Source: Pikeienuella litoralis (GTDB lineage Bacteria; Pseudomonadota; Alphaproteobacteria; Rhodobacterales; Rhodobacteraceae). From it: 64,000 nucleotides of DNA. Where the stretch lies: positions 268,343 through 332,342 of the forward strand of contig NZ_JBBHER010000007.1 of NCBI RefSeq assembly GCF_037646705.1, in the 5' to 3' direction. Under the pieces are notes generated by a model. That model did no database searches. It saw only the letters and a program-made list of their open reading frames with translations, and had not been told where the DNA came from. Of this stretch, positions 1 to 9,283 are shown piece after piece. The position numbers and the translations under genes were made by a program. How positions within the stretch are numbered: the first letter of the stretch is position 1; each line of letters begins with the position of its first letter.

Positions 1-4
1 CGCC

Positions 5-1213
5 ATGACCGACGCTTATATCTTCGACGCCGTCCGGAGCCCGAGAGGCAAGGGCAAGGGCGGCGCCCTTCACGAGGTCACCGCCGTTCGCCTCGCCGCG
101 GAGACGCTGAACGAGTTGAAGGCGCGGACCAATCTCGACGACAGCCTCGTCGAGGACGTGATCTTCGGCTGCGTCACCGGGGTCGGCGAGCAGGGCGCGT
201 GCCTCGCGCGCTCCGCCGTGCTTTACGCCGGCTGGAGCCATGAGGTTCCGGGGCTGCACATCAACCGGTTCTGCGCGTCGGGCATGGAGGCGGTGAACCT
301 CGCCGCCAATCAGGTGAAGGGCGGCGCGGGCGAGCTTTACGTCGCCGGCGGCGTCGAGATGATGAGCCGGGTGCCGATGGGCTCCGACGGCGGCGCGCTG
401 GCGGTCGATCCCTATCTGGCGATGAAGGCCTATTTCGCGCCGCAGGGCGTCTCCGCCGACCTGATCGCGACGAAATACGGCTTTTCGCGCGAGGATGTGG
501 ACGCTTACGCGGTCGAGAGCCAGAAACGGGCGGCGAAGGCGCGGGCGGACGGCCGGTTCGCGAAATCGGTCTTCGCGGTGAAGGACCAGAACGGGCTCGT
601 CATTCTCGATCAGGACGAGGCCATCCGGCCGGAGACGGACATGCAGGCGCTCGGCGCGCTGAGACCGTCTTTCAAGGATATGGGCGAGGTGATGCCCGGC
701 TTCGACAAGGTGATGATGCTGCGCTACCCGGAGATCGAGCGGGTGAACCACGTTCATCACGCCGGCAACTCCTCCGGCATCGTCGACGGGGCCGCCGCGG
801 TTCTGGTCGGCTCGAAGGAGGCGGGCGAGAGGCTGGGTCTGAAACCGCGCGCGCGGATCCGCGCGACGGCGCGGATCGGCTCGGAGCCGGCGATCATGCT
901 GACCGGGCCGGTTCCGGTGACGGAGAAGATCCTGAAATCCTCCGGCATGGCGATCACGGATATCGATCTTTTCGAAGTGAACGAGGCCTTCGCCGCGGTG
1001 CCGCTTCTTTTCATGCGGCATTTCGGGCTGGATGATGGCGTGGTGAACGTGAACGGCGGCGCCATCGCCATGGGGCATCCGCTCGGCGCGACCGGCGCGA
1101 TGCTCATCGGAACCGCGCTTGATGAGATGGAGCGCGCCGACAAGGCGACCGCGCTCGCCACGCTTTGCGTCGCGGGCGGCATGGGCGCCGCCACCATCAT
1201 CGAGCGGGTGTAA
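5..1213 (+). CDS. fadA: Acetyl-CoA acyltransferase (thiolase), beta-oxidation
   Basis: This 402-residue thiolase cleaves 3-ketoacyl-CoA with CoA in the last step of beta-oxidation. The nucleophile is Cys90 in NRFCASGMEAVN, and the other catalytic residues are His358 in GHPLGATGA and Cys388 in LCVAGGMGAA. The NEAF motif lies before the histidine. Length and motif order are normal for the family. The gene begins only four bases into the window, so its ribosome site and promoter cannot be judged. It stops 11 bases before a bifunctional hydratase/dehydrogenase gene, giving the classical two-gene fatty-acid oxidation unit. Biosynthetic acetoacetyl-CoA thiolases look similar, but the neighbour favours the degradative role. 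Confidence 0.93.
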   Translation: MTDAYIFDAVRSPRGKGKGGALHEVTAVRLAAETLNELKARTNLDDSLVEDVIFGCVTGVGEQGACLARSAVLYAGWSHEVPGLHINRFCASGMEAVNLAANQVKGGAGELYVAGGVEMMSRVPMGSDGGALAVDPYLAMKAYFAPQGVSADLIATKYGFSREDVDAYAVESQKRAAKARADGRFAKSVFAVKDQNGLVILDQDEAIRPETDMQALGALRPSFKDMGEVMPGFDKVMMLRYPEIERVNHVHHAGNSSGIVDGAAAVLVGSKEAGERLGLKPRARIRATARIGSEPAIMLTGPVPVTEKILKSSGMAITDIDLFEVNEAFAAVPLLFMRHFGLDDGVVNVNGGAIAMGHPLGATGAMLIGTALDEMERADKATALATLCVAGGMGAATIIERV

Positions 1214-1224
1214 GGAGAGCGACC

Positions 1225-3435
1225 ATGGCCATTTTCAAATATGATGTGGATGCGGACGGCGTCGCCACCATCGCCTGGGACCTTCCCGGCGCGTCGATGA
1301 ACGTGCTGACCGAAGCCGGGATCGAGGAGCTTGACGCGGCCTTCGACGCGGCGCTGGGCGATGACGCGGTGAAGGGGATCGTCCTCACGTCCGCCAAGGC
1401 CGATTTCGCCGGCGGCATGGATCTCAATCTGCTCGGCGAGGCCCGGGCCGCCGCCGAGGCGGCGGGGCGCGCGCCGGCGGAGGCGATCTTCGGGATGGTG
1501 ATGCGGATTCATCGCCTCCTGCGAAAGATCGAACTGGCGGGGATGGACCTCAAGACGAAAAAGGGCGGCAAGCCGGTCGCCTGGGCGGCGCCGGGCACGG
1601 CGGCGGGGATCGGGCTTGAGCTCGGGCTCGCCTGCCATCGCCGGTTCGCCGCCGACAATCCGAAGGCGAAGATCGGCCTGCCGGAGATTCAGGTCGGCGT
1701 CTTTCCGGGCGCCGGCGGCGCGACGCGGCTGTTCCGGATGCTTGGGCTGATGGCCGCCTCGCCCTTTCTCATCGAGGGAAAGATGATGGCGCCGAAGGCG
1801 GTGAAATCCGCCGGCGTGATCGACGAGGTCACCGCGCCGGACGCGCTTCTCGCCGAGGCGAAGGCCTGGGTCCTCGCCGCGAAACCGGCCGATCTCGTGA
1901 AGCCCTGGGATGCGAAGGGCTACAAGATGCCGGGCGGCGGCCCCTATCATCCGGCCGGGTACCCCCTCATGGCGGGCGGCGTCGCGATGATCCATGGCCG
2001 GACGCAGGGCGCGTATCCCGCGCCGAAGGCGCTGATCAGCGCGATCTACGAGGGCGCGCAGGTCGATTTCGACACCGCGCTTCGGATCGAGGCGCGGTGG
2101 ATGACCAAAGTCATGCTCGACCCGACCTCGGCGGCGATGATCCGCTCGCTTTTCGTGAACAAGCAGGCGCTGGAGAAAGGCGCGGTGCGCCCGAAAGGCG
2201 TGCCGGACATGAAGGTGAAGAAGCTCGGCGTGCTCGGCGCCGGGATGATGGGCGCCGGCATCGCCTATGTCTCGCTCCGCGCGGGGATCGACGTCGTGCT
2301 GATGGACCGCGATCAGGCGGCCGCCGACAAGGGCCGCGCCACGATCGAAGGGCTTCTGGACGACGACGTGAAGAAGAAGCGGCTGACTTTGGACGCGCGG
2401 GAGGAGATCCTCTCGCGCCTCGCGGCGACGCCGGATTACGCGGCGCTGGCGGGCGCCGATCTGGTCGTCGAAGCGGTGTTCGAGGACGCCGGCGTCAAGG
2501 CGGAGGTCACGAAACTGGCCGAAGCCGAGATCCCTTCGAGCGCGATTTTCGCCACGAATACGTCAACCCTGCCGATCACCGAACTGGCGAAGGCGAGCCG
2601 CGACGCCGCGCGCTTCATCGGCATCCATTTCTTCAGCCCGGTTCACCGGATGATGCTGGTCGAGATCATAAAGGGCGAGAAGACCGGCGACGAGGCCGTG
2701 GCGAAGGCGCTGGATTTCGTCCGCCAGCTCCGGAAGACGCCGATCGTCGTCAACGACGCGCGCTTTTTCTACGCCAATCGCTGCATCATTCCTTATGGCG
2801 GCGAGGCGGCGCGGATGGTCGCGGAGGGGATCGAACCCGCGCTGATCGAGAACGCGGCGAAGCAGCTCGGCTTCCCGCTCGGCCCGCTCCAGCTTGGCGA
2901 CGAAACCTCGATCGATCTCGCCGAGAAGATCATGCGCGCGACCAAGGCGGCGATGGGCGCGGCCTATCCCGAGAATCCCGGCGATGACGTGGTGCAGATG
3001 CTGTTCGACGCCGGCCGGCTCGGCCGGAAGGCGAAGGCGGGCTATTACGACTATGACGAAGCCGGCAAACGCACCGGGCTCTGGCGCGGCGTGCAGGAGC
3101 GGTTTCCGCGCGCGGAGGTTCAGCCGGATGTGACCGAGGTCAAGCATCGGCTGATGCTCTCGCAGGCTCTGGAGGCGGTGAAGGCGTTGGAGGAAGGCGT
3201 GCTCGAGGATATCCGCGAGGGCGATGTCGGCGCGATTCTCGGCTGGGGGTTCGCGCCGTGGTCCGGCGGGCCGTTCTCCTGGATCGACATGCTTGGAGCC
3301 AAGGAGGTTGTTCGGATCTGCGACGCCCTCGCGCAAAAGCACGGGCCGCGGTTCAACGCGCCGAAGCTTCTGCGCGAAATCGCGGATCGGGGCGAGAGCT
3401 TCTATGGGCGCTTCGGCGCGGCGCAGGCCGCCTGA
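1225..3435 (+). CDS. fadJ: Bifunctional enoyl-CoA hydratase / 3-hydroxyacyl-CoA dehydrogenase
   Basis: This 736-residue protein carries out the two middle steps of beta-oxidation. The N-terminal crotonase domain keeps both catalytic glutamates, Glu132 in GLELGLA and Glu154 in LPEIQVG, and has the PGAGG loop. The Rossmann domain starts near residue 333 with LGVLGAGMMGAG for NAD binding. The catalytic His468 lies in IHFFSPVH, and two C-terminal dehydrogenase domains follow. The start chosen is the ATG after AAGGAGAG; an upstream in-frame extension would run into the thiolase gene and reads as arginine-rich non-native sequence. It forms an operon with the thiolase. A second enzyme of the same architecture is encoded at 44190-46274. 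Confidence 0.93.
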   Translation: MAIFKYDVDADGVATIAWDLPGASMNVLTEAGIEELDAAFDAALGDDAVKGIVLTSAKADFAGGMDLNLLGEARAAAEAAGRAPAEAIFGMVMRIHRLLRKIELAGMDLKTKKGGKPVAWAAPGTAAGIGLELGLACHRRFAADNPKAKIGLPEIQVGVFPGAGGATRLFRMLGLMAASPFLIEGKMMAPKAVKSAGVIDEVTAPDALLAEAKAWVLAAKPADLVKPWDAKGYKMPGGGPYHPAGYPLMAGGVAMIHGRTQGAYPAPKALISAIYEGAQVDFDTALRIEARWMTKVMLDPTSAAMIRSLFVNKQALEKGAVRPKGVPDMKVKKLGVLGAGMMGAGIAYVSLRAGIDVVLMDRDQAAADKGRATIEGLLDDDVKKKRLTLDAREEILSRLAATPDYAALAGADLVVEAVFEDAGVKAEVTKLAEAEIPSSAIFATNTSTLPITELAKASRDAARFIGIHFFSPVHRMMLVEIIKGEKTGDEAVAKALDFVRQLRKTPIVVNDARFFYANRCIIPYGGEAARMVAEGIEPALIENAAKQLGFPLGPLQLGDETSIDLAEKIMRATKAAMGAAYPENPGDDVVQMLFDAGRLGRKAKAGYYDYDEAGKRTGLWRGVQERFPRAEVQPDVTEVKHRLMLSQALEAVKALEEGVLEDIREGDVGAILGWGFAPWSGGPFSWIDMLGAKEVVRICDALAQKHGPRFNAPKLLREIADRGESFYGRFGAAQAA

Positions 3436-3444
3436 ACATCGACC

Positions 3445-3473
3445 GCCCGCGCCGCGCTTGACGCGGCGCGGGC
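3445..3473 (+). terminator. GC-rich hairpin after fadA-fadJ
   Basis: A perfect 12-bp inverted repeat (3445-3456 with 3462-3473, 5-base loop) lies just after the fadJ stop codon. There is no T-tract, so it is either an intrinsic terminator of the weak high-GC type or an mRNA 3' end stabiliser. Confidence 0.5.
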
Positions 3474-3521
3474 TCCCATGGCAACCGGTCCCGGCCCTCA
3501 GCCCGGAGCTCTTGATCCAGA

Positions 3522-5723
3522 ATGTCAGAGAAGACGCCTCCGGGCGCGCACCCCTCCTCCGTTTCGGTGGTGATCCCGTTCTACAGGGATGAAGCCTATC
3601 TCGAGGACGCGCTCCGCTCGGCGCGGCGCCAGCCGATCGACGATCTGGAGATCATCGTCGTCAACGACAACCCGGGCGAGGAGAGCGACGCCTTCCTCGC
3701 CGACGTCTCGGCCCGCCACTCGATCCGTGTGGCGCGCCACGCCGTCAATCGCGGGCTTTCGGCGGCGCGGAACACCGGCATGGATCTGGCGACGAAGGCG
3801 TTCATCGCGTTTCTCGACGCGGATGACGTCTTCATCGAGGGCGGGCTGGCGGCGAACCTGAGCCGGGCGGCGGCGGCGGGCTCTGACATCACCCATGCGC
3901 CGACGATGATCCTGCAGGTCGATCAGACGCATCCGAGGCTTCTCCGCCGTGATGCGCTCCTGTTTTCCCGCGATGTCGTGAACACGACTCTGAAGCGCGC
4001 GCCGGAGGCGCAGTATATCGTCTCCTCCTGGTGTTCGCTCTATCGCCGGGAGTTCCTCCGCGACCGGGCGGTGCGCTTCGATGAGGCGCAACGCATGTAT
4101 GAGGACCGCCTGTTCGTGCTGGAGGCGGTGACGAAGGCGGAGACGATCAGTTTCACCAGCGCGCCGGCGCGGATCTGGCGGCGGCGCATGGGCTCGATCA
4201 CCACGAGCGCGAAGCGGCTCGAAAGCGTCGCGCTGCAATGCGAGCTTGTGGTGAAATGCATGGCGCTGGCGAAGGCGCATGTCGCCGCGGGCGGCGATGC
4301 GATGTTCCTGCTGCGCGAGGCGGCCCATTCGATCGACCGGCTGATCTGGGACGTGAACCTCTATGCGCGCGATCCGGCGGAGACGCCTGAGCTCGACGGG
4401 GCGCGGGCGCGGCTGCAGGCCGCCTTTCAGGATGTGCGGTTTTCCCGCCGGATCTTCGCGGACCGGATCTCGATCCCGTTCTCGCGCGTCGGCAAGGCTC
4501 TGCGCGGCCGCCGTCCGGTCACGCGGGCCATGTTCGCCGAGACGTTCGCGGCGACGCAGGCCGGCCGCTGGGCCGATCTGCACAGGTGGCGAAAATCGCT
4601 CGACATCGCCCCGGACTACTGGGCGGCGCCGAAGCCGGCCCCGCTGGCGGCGGAGCTTGTCCTGCATGTCGGGCTCCACAAGACTGGCACCACCCATATC
4701 CAGCGCGCGTTGGAGCGCGACCGGGAGAGGCTTCGCGGCGAAGGCGTCCTTTTCCCGGAAACCGGGTTTCTGGCGCGCGTGCGCGACAATCCGCGCGGCG
4801 ACGCGACGCCGGGCCATGTCGGGCTTTACGCCGCGCTTCGGCGCGGCGATCTCTCTCCTTTCGCGGCGCTTCGGGCGGAATGCGCGGCGTCCGGCTGCGG
4901 GCGGGTGATCGTCAGCAGCGAGAACCTGAGCTTCCCTCTGGGCGAGAACAATGAGCGCGCGGGCTTTTTCGCCGCGGCCCGCGAGGCGGCCACGCTCTTC
5001 TCGAAAGTGTCGGTCCTCGCGGTGATCCGGCGGCCGGACGCCTATATCGACCGATATTACCGGGAGCTCGTCTTTCTCGCCAAGCATTGGGCGCGGCGGA
5101 GCCCCGAGCAGTTCGCATTCGAGACGGCGCCCTCGCTGACGGATCTCGAAGCGCTCCTCGGCGGCTGGACGGAGATCGCGCGCGGAGATCTTCGGCTGAT
5201 CCCCTATGACGCGGCGCGCGAGAGCGGCCTCGCCGCGGCGTTTTATCGGGAGCTTGGGCTGACGCCGCCCGCCGGCGCCGATGTCGACGGCGGCGCGACC
5301 TACGCATCGCCCGGCGCGGCGCAGACGATCGTCGCGCGCGCCATCGCCTGCTCGACGCTGCCGCGCGGCCAGAAGATGCGCGCGCTCGGCGTGTTTCTCC
5401 GGGAATCCTCCGAGCTTGGCGCCGAAAGCGGCGGCTCGCTGCTGTCTTTCGCGACGCGCCGGGCCCTGATCCGGAAATTCGAGACGGCGTCATCGGGCTT
5501 TCTGGCGGCGCACGGCTGCGCGCCGATGGCGGAGCGGTGGCGCGCCGATCTGGACCGGGAGGAGGCGGGCGCCGCGCGCGACGCGACCATCGACCCTCGG
5601 CTCGTGGACTGCGCGGTGTCCGCGATGGAGATGGCGGCGGCGGCGAAGGCGGCGCCGGAGACGCCTTCAACGGCTCTCCGCGTTTACAGGCGGGTGAAAG
5701 GCGGAATCGCGCGCTTCCGGTGA
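3522..5723 (+). CDS. Family 2 glycosyltransferase fused to a sulfotransferase-like domain
   Basis: This 733-residue protein has two enzymatic modules. Residues about 12-230 form a GT-A family 2 glycosyltransferase: it opens VSVVIPFYRDEAYLEDAL, has the nucleotide-binding acidic pair in FLDADD at 97-102, and continues with a conserved NRGLSAARNTG stretch. After a linker of roughly 150 residues a second module starts near 375 with LHVGLHKTGTT; residues 384-391 match the 5'-phosphosulfate binding loop of bacterial sulfotransferase-like proteins. It also has VIVSSENLS and VIRRPDAYIDRYY, typical of that family. Sugar transfer coupled to sulfation of an envelope or exported glycan is inferred. No transmembrane segment or signal peptide is seen. 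The ribosome site is weak, so the start is less certain than the domains. Confidence 0.8.
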   Translation: MSEKTPPGAHPSSVSVVIPFYRDEAYLEDALRSARRQPIDDLEIIVVNDNPGEESDAFLADVSARHSIRVARHAVNRGLSAARNTGMDLATKAFIAFLDADDVFIEGGLAANLSRAAAAGSDITHAPTMILQVDQTHPRLLRRDALLFSRDVVNTTLKRAPEAQYIVSSWCSLYRREFLRDRAVRFDEAQRMYEDRLFVLEAVTKAETISFTSAPARIWRRRMGSITTSAKRLESVALQCELVVKCMALAKAHVAAGGDAMFLLREAAHSIDRLIWDVNLYARDPAETPELDGARARLQAAFQDVRFSRRIFADRISIPFSRVGKALRGRRPVTRAMFAETFAATQAGRWADLHRWRKSLDIAPDYWAAPKPAPLAAELVLHVGLHKTGTTHIQRALERDRERLRGEGVLFPETGFLARVRDNPRGDATPGHVGLYAALRRGDLSPFAALRAECAASGCGRVIVSSENLSFPLGENNERAGFFAAAREAATLFSKVSVLAVIRRPDAYIDRYYRELVFLAKHWARRSPEQFAFETAPSLTDLEALLGGWTEIARGDLRLIPYDAARESGLAAAFYRELGLTPPAGADVDGGATYASPGAAQTIVARAIACSTLPRGQKMRALGVFLRESSELGAESGGSLLSFATRRALIRKFETASSGFLAAHGCAPMAERWRADLDREEAGAARDATIDPRLVDCAVSAMEMAAAAKAAPETPSTALRVYRRVKGGIARFR

Positions 5724-5843
5724 GCGCCGACATAAGGCCGCATTGGTGGAGCGCGCCCCACGCCGTGATTGACCCATACCCGCCCCGGAACCTAGAACAA
5801 ACACCTGACCTGAAGCCGCAAAAGTGACCAAGGGGCGCATTCA

Positions 5844-7502
5844 ATGAGCGAGATCAGCCGCGAATCGATGGAATATGACGTTGTCATCGTCGGCGCAGGG
5901 CCCGCTGGCCTCGCGGCGGCGATCCGTCTGAAGCAACTTGGCGGCGACGATATCTCCGTCGTGGTTCTGGAGAAGGGGTCCGAGGTCGGCGCGCACACCC
6001 TTTCCGGCGCGGTGCTGGACCCGACCGGCCTCGACGCGCTGATCCCCGACTGGAAGGAGCGCGGCGCGCCGCTGAACGTGCCGGTGACCGAAGACCGGTT
6101 CTATATCCTTGGCGAAGCCGGCGGATTCCGCGTGCCGAACTTTCCGATGCCGCCGCTGATGAGCAATCACGGCAATTTCGTCGTCTCGATGGGCAATGTC
6201 TGCCGCTGGATGGCGGAACACGCCGAAGAGCTGGGCGTGGAGGTTTTCCCGGGGATGGCGTGCTCCGCGCTCGTCTATGGCGAGGCGGGAGAAGTGAGGG
6301 GCGTCGTCGCGGGCGAGTTCGGCATCGAGAAGGACGGAACCAAGGGCGACAGCTACGAGCCGGGCATGGAGCTGCTCGGGAAATACGTGATGCTGGCGGA
6401 GGGCGTGCATGGCTCGCTCTCGAAGCAGGTGATCTCGAAATTCGGCCTCTCCAATGGCCACGAGCCGCAGAAATACGGGCTCGGCATGAAGGAGATCTGG
6501 GAGGTGAAGCCTGAGCATCACCGCCCGGGGCAGGTCACGCACACGATGGGCTGGCCGCTTGGCGGCGCCGCCGGCGGCGGCTCCTTCATGTATCATATGG
6601 ACGATAATCAGGTTCTCGTCGGCTTCGTCGTCCACCTGAATTACAAGAACCCGTATCTCTTCCCGTATATGGAGTTTCAGCGCTTCAAGCATCACGCGAT
6701 GATCGCGCGGGTTCTGGAGGGCGGCAAACGCACCGCCTACGGCGCCCGCGCGATCAGCGAGGGCGGCTGGCAGTCGCTGCCGAAGCTGGTCTTCCCGGGC
6801 GGGGCGCTTCTCGGCTGCGCGGCGGGGATGGTCAACGTGCCGCGCATCAAGGGCAACCATAACGCCATGCTGTCCGGCAAGGCGGCGGCGGAGGCGGCTT
6901 TCGCCGCGATCGGCGCCGGGCGCGCATCCGATGAGCTGACCGAATATGAGGCCGACGTCCGCAGCGGCCCGATCGCGAAGGATCTGAAACGGGTCCGGAA
7001 CGTGAAGCCGCTCTGGTCGAAATTCGGGCTGGTCGCGTCGCTGGTCGGCGGCGGGCTGGACATGTGGACGGCGAACCTCTTCGGGCTGAACGTGTTCGGG
7101 ACGCTTCGCCATGGCGGAACCGACGCCGCCGCGACGGAGGAGGCGGCGAAGCACAAGCCGATCGACTATCCGAAACCGGATGGAAAGCTCAGCTTCGACA
7201 GGCTGACCAATGTCGCCTTCTCCGGCACGAACCACGAGGAGAACCAGCCCTGCCATCTGCATCTGGTGGACCCGTCGATCCCGATCGGCGTGAATCTCCC
7301 GAAATTCGCCGAACCCGCGCAGCGCTATTGCCCGGCCGGGGTCTATGAGGTGATCGAGAGCGAGGACGGCTCCGGCCCGAGATTCCAGATCAACGCGCAG
7401 AACTGCGTCCACTGCAAGACCTGCGATATCAAGGATCCGAGCCAGAACATCGAATGGCGGACGCCGCAGGGCGGCGACGGGCCGAACTACCCGAACATGT
7501 AG
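5844..7502 (+). CDS. Electron transfer flavoprotein-ubiquinone oxidoreductase
   Basis: This 552-residue membrane-associated FAD and 4Fe-4S enzyme passes electrons from reduced ETF, and so from acyl-CoA dehydrogenases, to ubiquinone. The N-terminal dinucleotide fold is DVVIVGAGPAGLAAAIRL, followed by a second conserved block GSEVGAHTLSGAVLDP. The C-terminus carries the four-cysteine cluster motif: one Cys in RYCPAGVYEV and three in NCVHCKTCDIKDP, ending QNIEWRTPQGGDGPNYPNM as in the family. An AAGGGG ribosome site stands about 8 bases before the ATG. Placement near fadA-fadJ fits a role in fatty-acid oxidation, but the glycosyltransferase gene intervenes, so it is probably transcribed separately. 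Confidence 0.95.
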   Translation: MSEISRESMEYDVVIVGAGPAGLAAAIRLKQLGGDDISVVVLEKGSEVGAHTLSGAVLDPTGLDALIPDWKERGAPLNVPVTEDRFYILGEAGGFRVPNFPMPPLMSNHGNFVVSMGNVCRWMAEHAEELGVEVFPGMACSALVYGEAGEVRGVVAGEFGIEKDGTKGDSYEPGMELLGKYVMLAEGVHGSLSKQVISKFGLSNGHEPQKYGLGMKEIWEVKPEHHRPGQVTHTMGWPLGGAAGGGSFMYHMDDNQVLVGFVVHLNYKNPYLFPYMEFQRFKHHAMIARVLEGGKRTAYGARAISEGGWQSLPKLVFPGGALLGCAAGMVNVPRIKGNHNAMLSGKAAAEAAFAAIGAGRASDELTEYEADVRSGPIAKDLKRVRNVKPLWSKFGLVASLVGGGLDMWTANLFGLNVFGTLRHGGTDAAATEEAAKHKPIDYPKPDGKLSFDRLTNVAFSGTNHEENQPCHLHLVDPSIPIGVNLPKFAEPAQRYCPAGVYEVIESEDGSGPRFQINAQNCVHCKTCDIKDPSQNIEWRTPQGGDGPNYPNM

Positions 7503-7521
7503 GCGCGCGCGGGGGCGCCTA
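7500..7521. terminator. Short hairpin containing both convergent stop codons
   Basis: A 7-bp inverted repeat TAGGCGC / GCGCCTA (7500-7506 and 7515-7521) includes the TAG stop of the ETF-QO gene and, on the other strand, the TAG stop of the acetyltransferase. There is no T-run. It could act as a compact bidirectional 3' end. Confidence 0.35.
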
Positions 7522-7989
7522 TTTCAGCAGCGCCTCGAACCGGTCCCACGCCGCGAACTCGAGCACCACATGGTCGGGCTCCTCGACCATGTGCTTGCGA
7601 TAGAAAGCCCGCGCGCGCGCGTTGGTCCGATGGGCGGTGAGCCAGATGAACTCGCCGCCTTCGGCCTTGACCGCCCGCGCGACGGCGCGGAGCAGCGTCC
7701 CGGCGAGGCCGGAGCCGCGTTTCGCCGCGACGACGTGGAAATCGCTGATATAGCCGCCGCGCATCGCATAGGCGCTTTCATAGGCGACATGCCAGAACGC
7801 GAACCCGATGAGCGCCCCGGCCTCCTCCGCGACCAGCGCCGAGAGCGGCGCGCCGGGCGCGATCACGTCCCTCAGCGCCTTTTCGGCGGTGAAATTCCCG
7901 GTCGGGTCCCCCTCGGCGCGGTGCAGGTCCTCGGCGAGCGCGGCCAGCGCGGCGGCGTCGGCGGGGGTCGGCGCGCGAAACACCGTCAT
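7519..7989 (-). CDS. GNAT family N-acetyltransferase
   Basis: This 156-residue protein has the GNAT fold. It shows the acetyl-CoA binding stretch VVAAKRGSGLAGTLL (residues about 86-100, matching the R/Q-x-x-G-x-G/A motif) and a C-terminal ARAFYRKHM strand-helix element. The substrate is unknown; small polyamine or amino-group acceptors are typical of short GNATs with this ending. Its ATG overlaps the stop codon of the upstream BenE-type transporter by four bases (ATGA), so the two are probably translationally coupled. The long open frame extending further upstream is a read-through of the transporter in another frame and was not used. Confidence 0.8.
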   Translation of the reverse strand: MTVFRAPTPADAAALAALAEDLHRAEGDPTGNFTAEKALRDVIAPGAPLSALVAEEAGALIGFAFWHVAYESAYAMRGGYISDFHVVAAKRGSGLAGTLLRAVARAVKAEGGEFIWLTAHRTNARARAFYRKHMVEEPDHVVLEFAAWDRFEALLK

Positions 7990-9158
7990 CTCCGCCACCG
8001 CTTCAGCCCGTGGATCGCCGCGCCGGCGAGGAGACCCCAGAACGCGCCGGAGACGCCGTAGATGCTGAGCCCGGAGGCGGTCGCGAGCAGGGTTGTCGCC
8101 GAGGCCTCGCGGTCCTCCGGGTCGGCGAACGCGGCGTAGGCCGCGCCGGCGAACGCGGTGAGCAGCGCGAGCCCCGCGACAGCCTCGATCAGGATCGTCG
8201 GCGCCAGCGTGACGAAGCCGGTGGCGAACCCTGCGAAGACGCCAAGACCGATATAACATGCGCCGGAGACGATGGCCGCCCAGTAGCGCCGCGCGCGGTC
8301 GGGGTGCGCTTCCTCCCCCATGCACATCGCCGCTGTGATCGCGGCGTAATTGAAGGCGTGGGCGCCGAAAGGCGCCGCGAGCGCGGTGGCGAGCCCCGAA
8401 ACGGACAGAGTCAGCGGAACATGCGCGGGGTAGTCGTGCGCCTTCAGGACGCCCGCCCCCGGCAGGTTCTGCCCCGCCATGGTGACGACATAGAGCGGCA
8501 GCGCGACGCCGATCAGGCCGGCGAACGTGAAGACGGGCGCGGTGAAAACCGGCGACTGGATCGCGGCGGCCCCGACCGCGGCGAAGGCGCCCGCCTCCGG
8601 GCGCACGCCGAAGATCACAACCAGAACGAACCCCGCCAGAGCGCCGGGCGCGGACCAGACCCGGCCGATCCGCCCGCCGACCGCCCAGCCGACGAGGATC
8701 GCCGCGCCCCAGGCCGGGTTGAAGGCGACGGCCTGAAACGGCGCGAGGCAGAGCGTGAGCAGAACCCCGGCGAGAAGCGCCGAGGCGAGGGATGCGGGAA
8801 TCCGTTCGATCAGGCGCGCGAGCGGCCGGAAGAGCCCCGTCGCCGCCAGAAGAAGTCCGCAGATCAGAAACGCGCCCACGGCTTCGGCGAATCCGCCGGG
8901 GAGCGCGCCGGTGGTCGCGAGGAGCGCGGCGCCCGGCGTCGACCAGACGATCGAGATCGGGACCCGGGTCTTCGCGCAAAGCAGGATCGTCGCGACCCCC
9001 ATCGCCACCGAAAGCGCCATCAGCCCCGACGCCGCCTCGGCCTCGGTCGCGCCGGCGGCGCGGAGACCCTGCAGCACAACGGCGAAAGAGGATGCGAATC
9101 CGACGAAGGCGGCGAGGGCGCCCATGAACAGGGCGGAGGCGGAAACGTCGCGGATCAT
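7986..9158 (-). CDS. benE: Benzoate/H+ symporter family transporter (BenE)
   Basis: This 390-residue inner-membrane protein has about eleven or twelve hydrophobic segments and belongs to the BenE family. Diagnostic stretches are VPISIVWSTPGAALLATTG near the N-terminus and PLYVVTMAGQNLPG in the middle. BenE proteins import benzoate with protons, but no benzoate-degradation gene (benABCD, catA) is visible here, so the substrate is uncertain. I chose the ATG giving MIRDVSASALFMGALAAF, because the longer open frame adds a stretch without membrane character that overlaps the upstream intergenic region. The downstream acetyltransferase overlaps its stop codon. Confidence 0.85.
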   Translation of the reverse strand: MIRDVSASALFMGALAAFVGFASSFAVVLQGLRAAGATEAEAASGLMALSVAMGVATILLCAKTRVPISIVWSTPGAALLATTGALPGGFAEAVGAFLICGLLLAATGLFRPLARLIERIPASLASALLAGVLLTLCLAPFQAVAFNPAWGAAILVGWAVGGRIGRVWSAPGALAGFVLVVIFGVRPEAGAFAAVGAAAIQSPVFTAPVFTFAGLIGVALPLYVVTMAGQNLPGAGVLKAHDYPAHVPLTLSVSGLATALAAPFGAHAFNYAAITAAMCMGEEAHPDRARRYWAAIVSGACYIGLGVFAGFATGFVTLAPTILIEAVAGLALLTAFAGAAYAAFADPEDREASATTLLATASGLSIYGVSGAFWGLLAGAAIHGLKRWRR

Positions 9159-9283
9159 CGGGAATTTATGGGCGAAGCGGAGTCGAGGCGCCAGTGGGTG
9201 AGGCCCGCTGCGCGCGAAAATTTCGAACGTGTTTCGACCGAATTCGTTCCTGGGCGAGCGAAAAATATCCTTGCGGAGAAACA

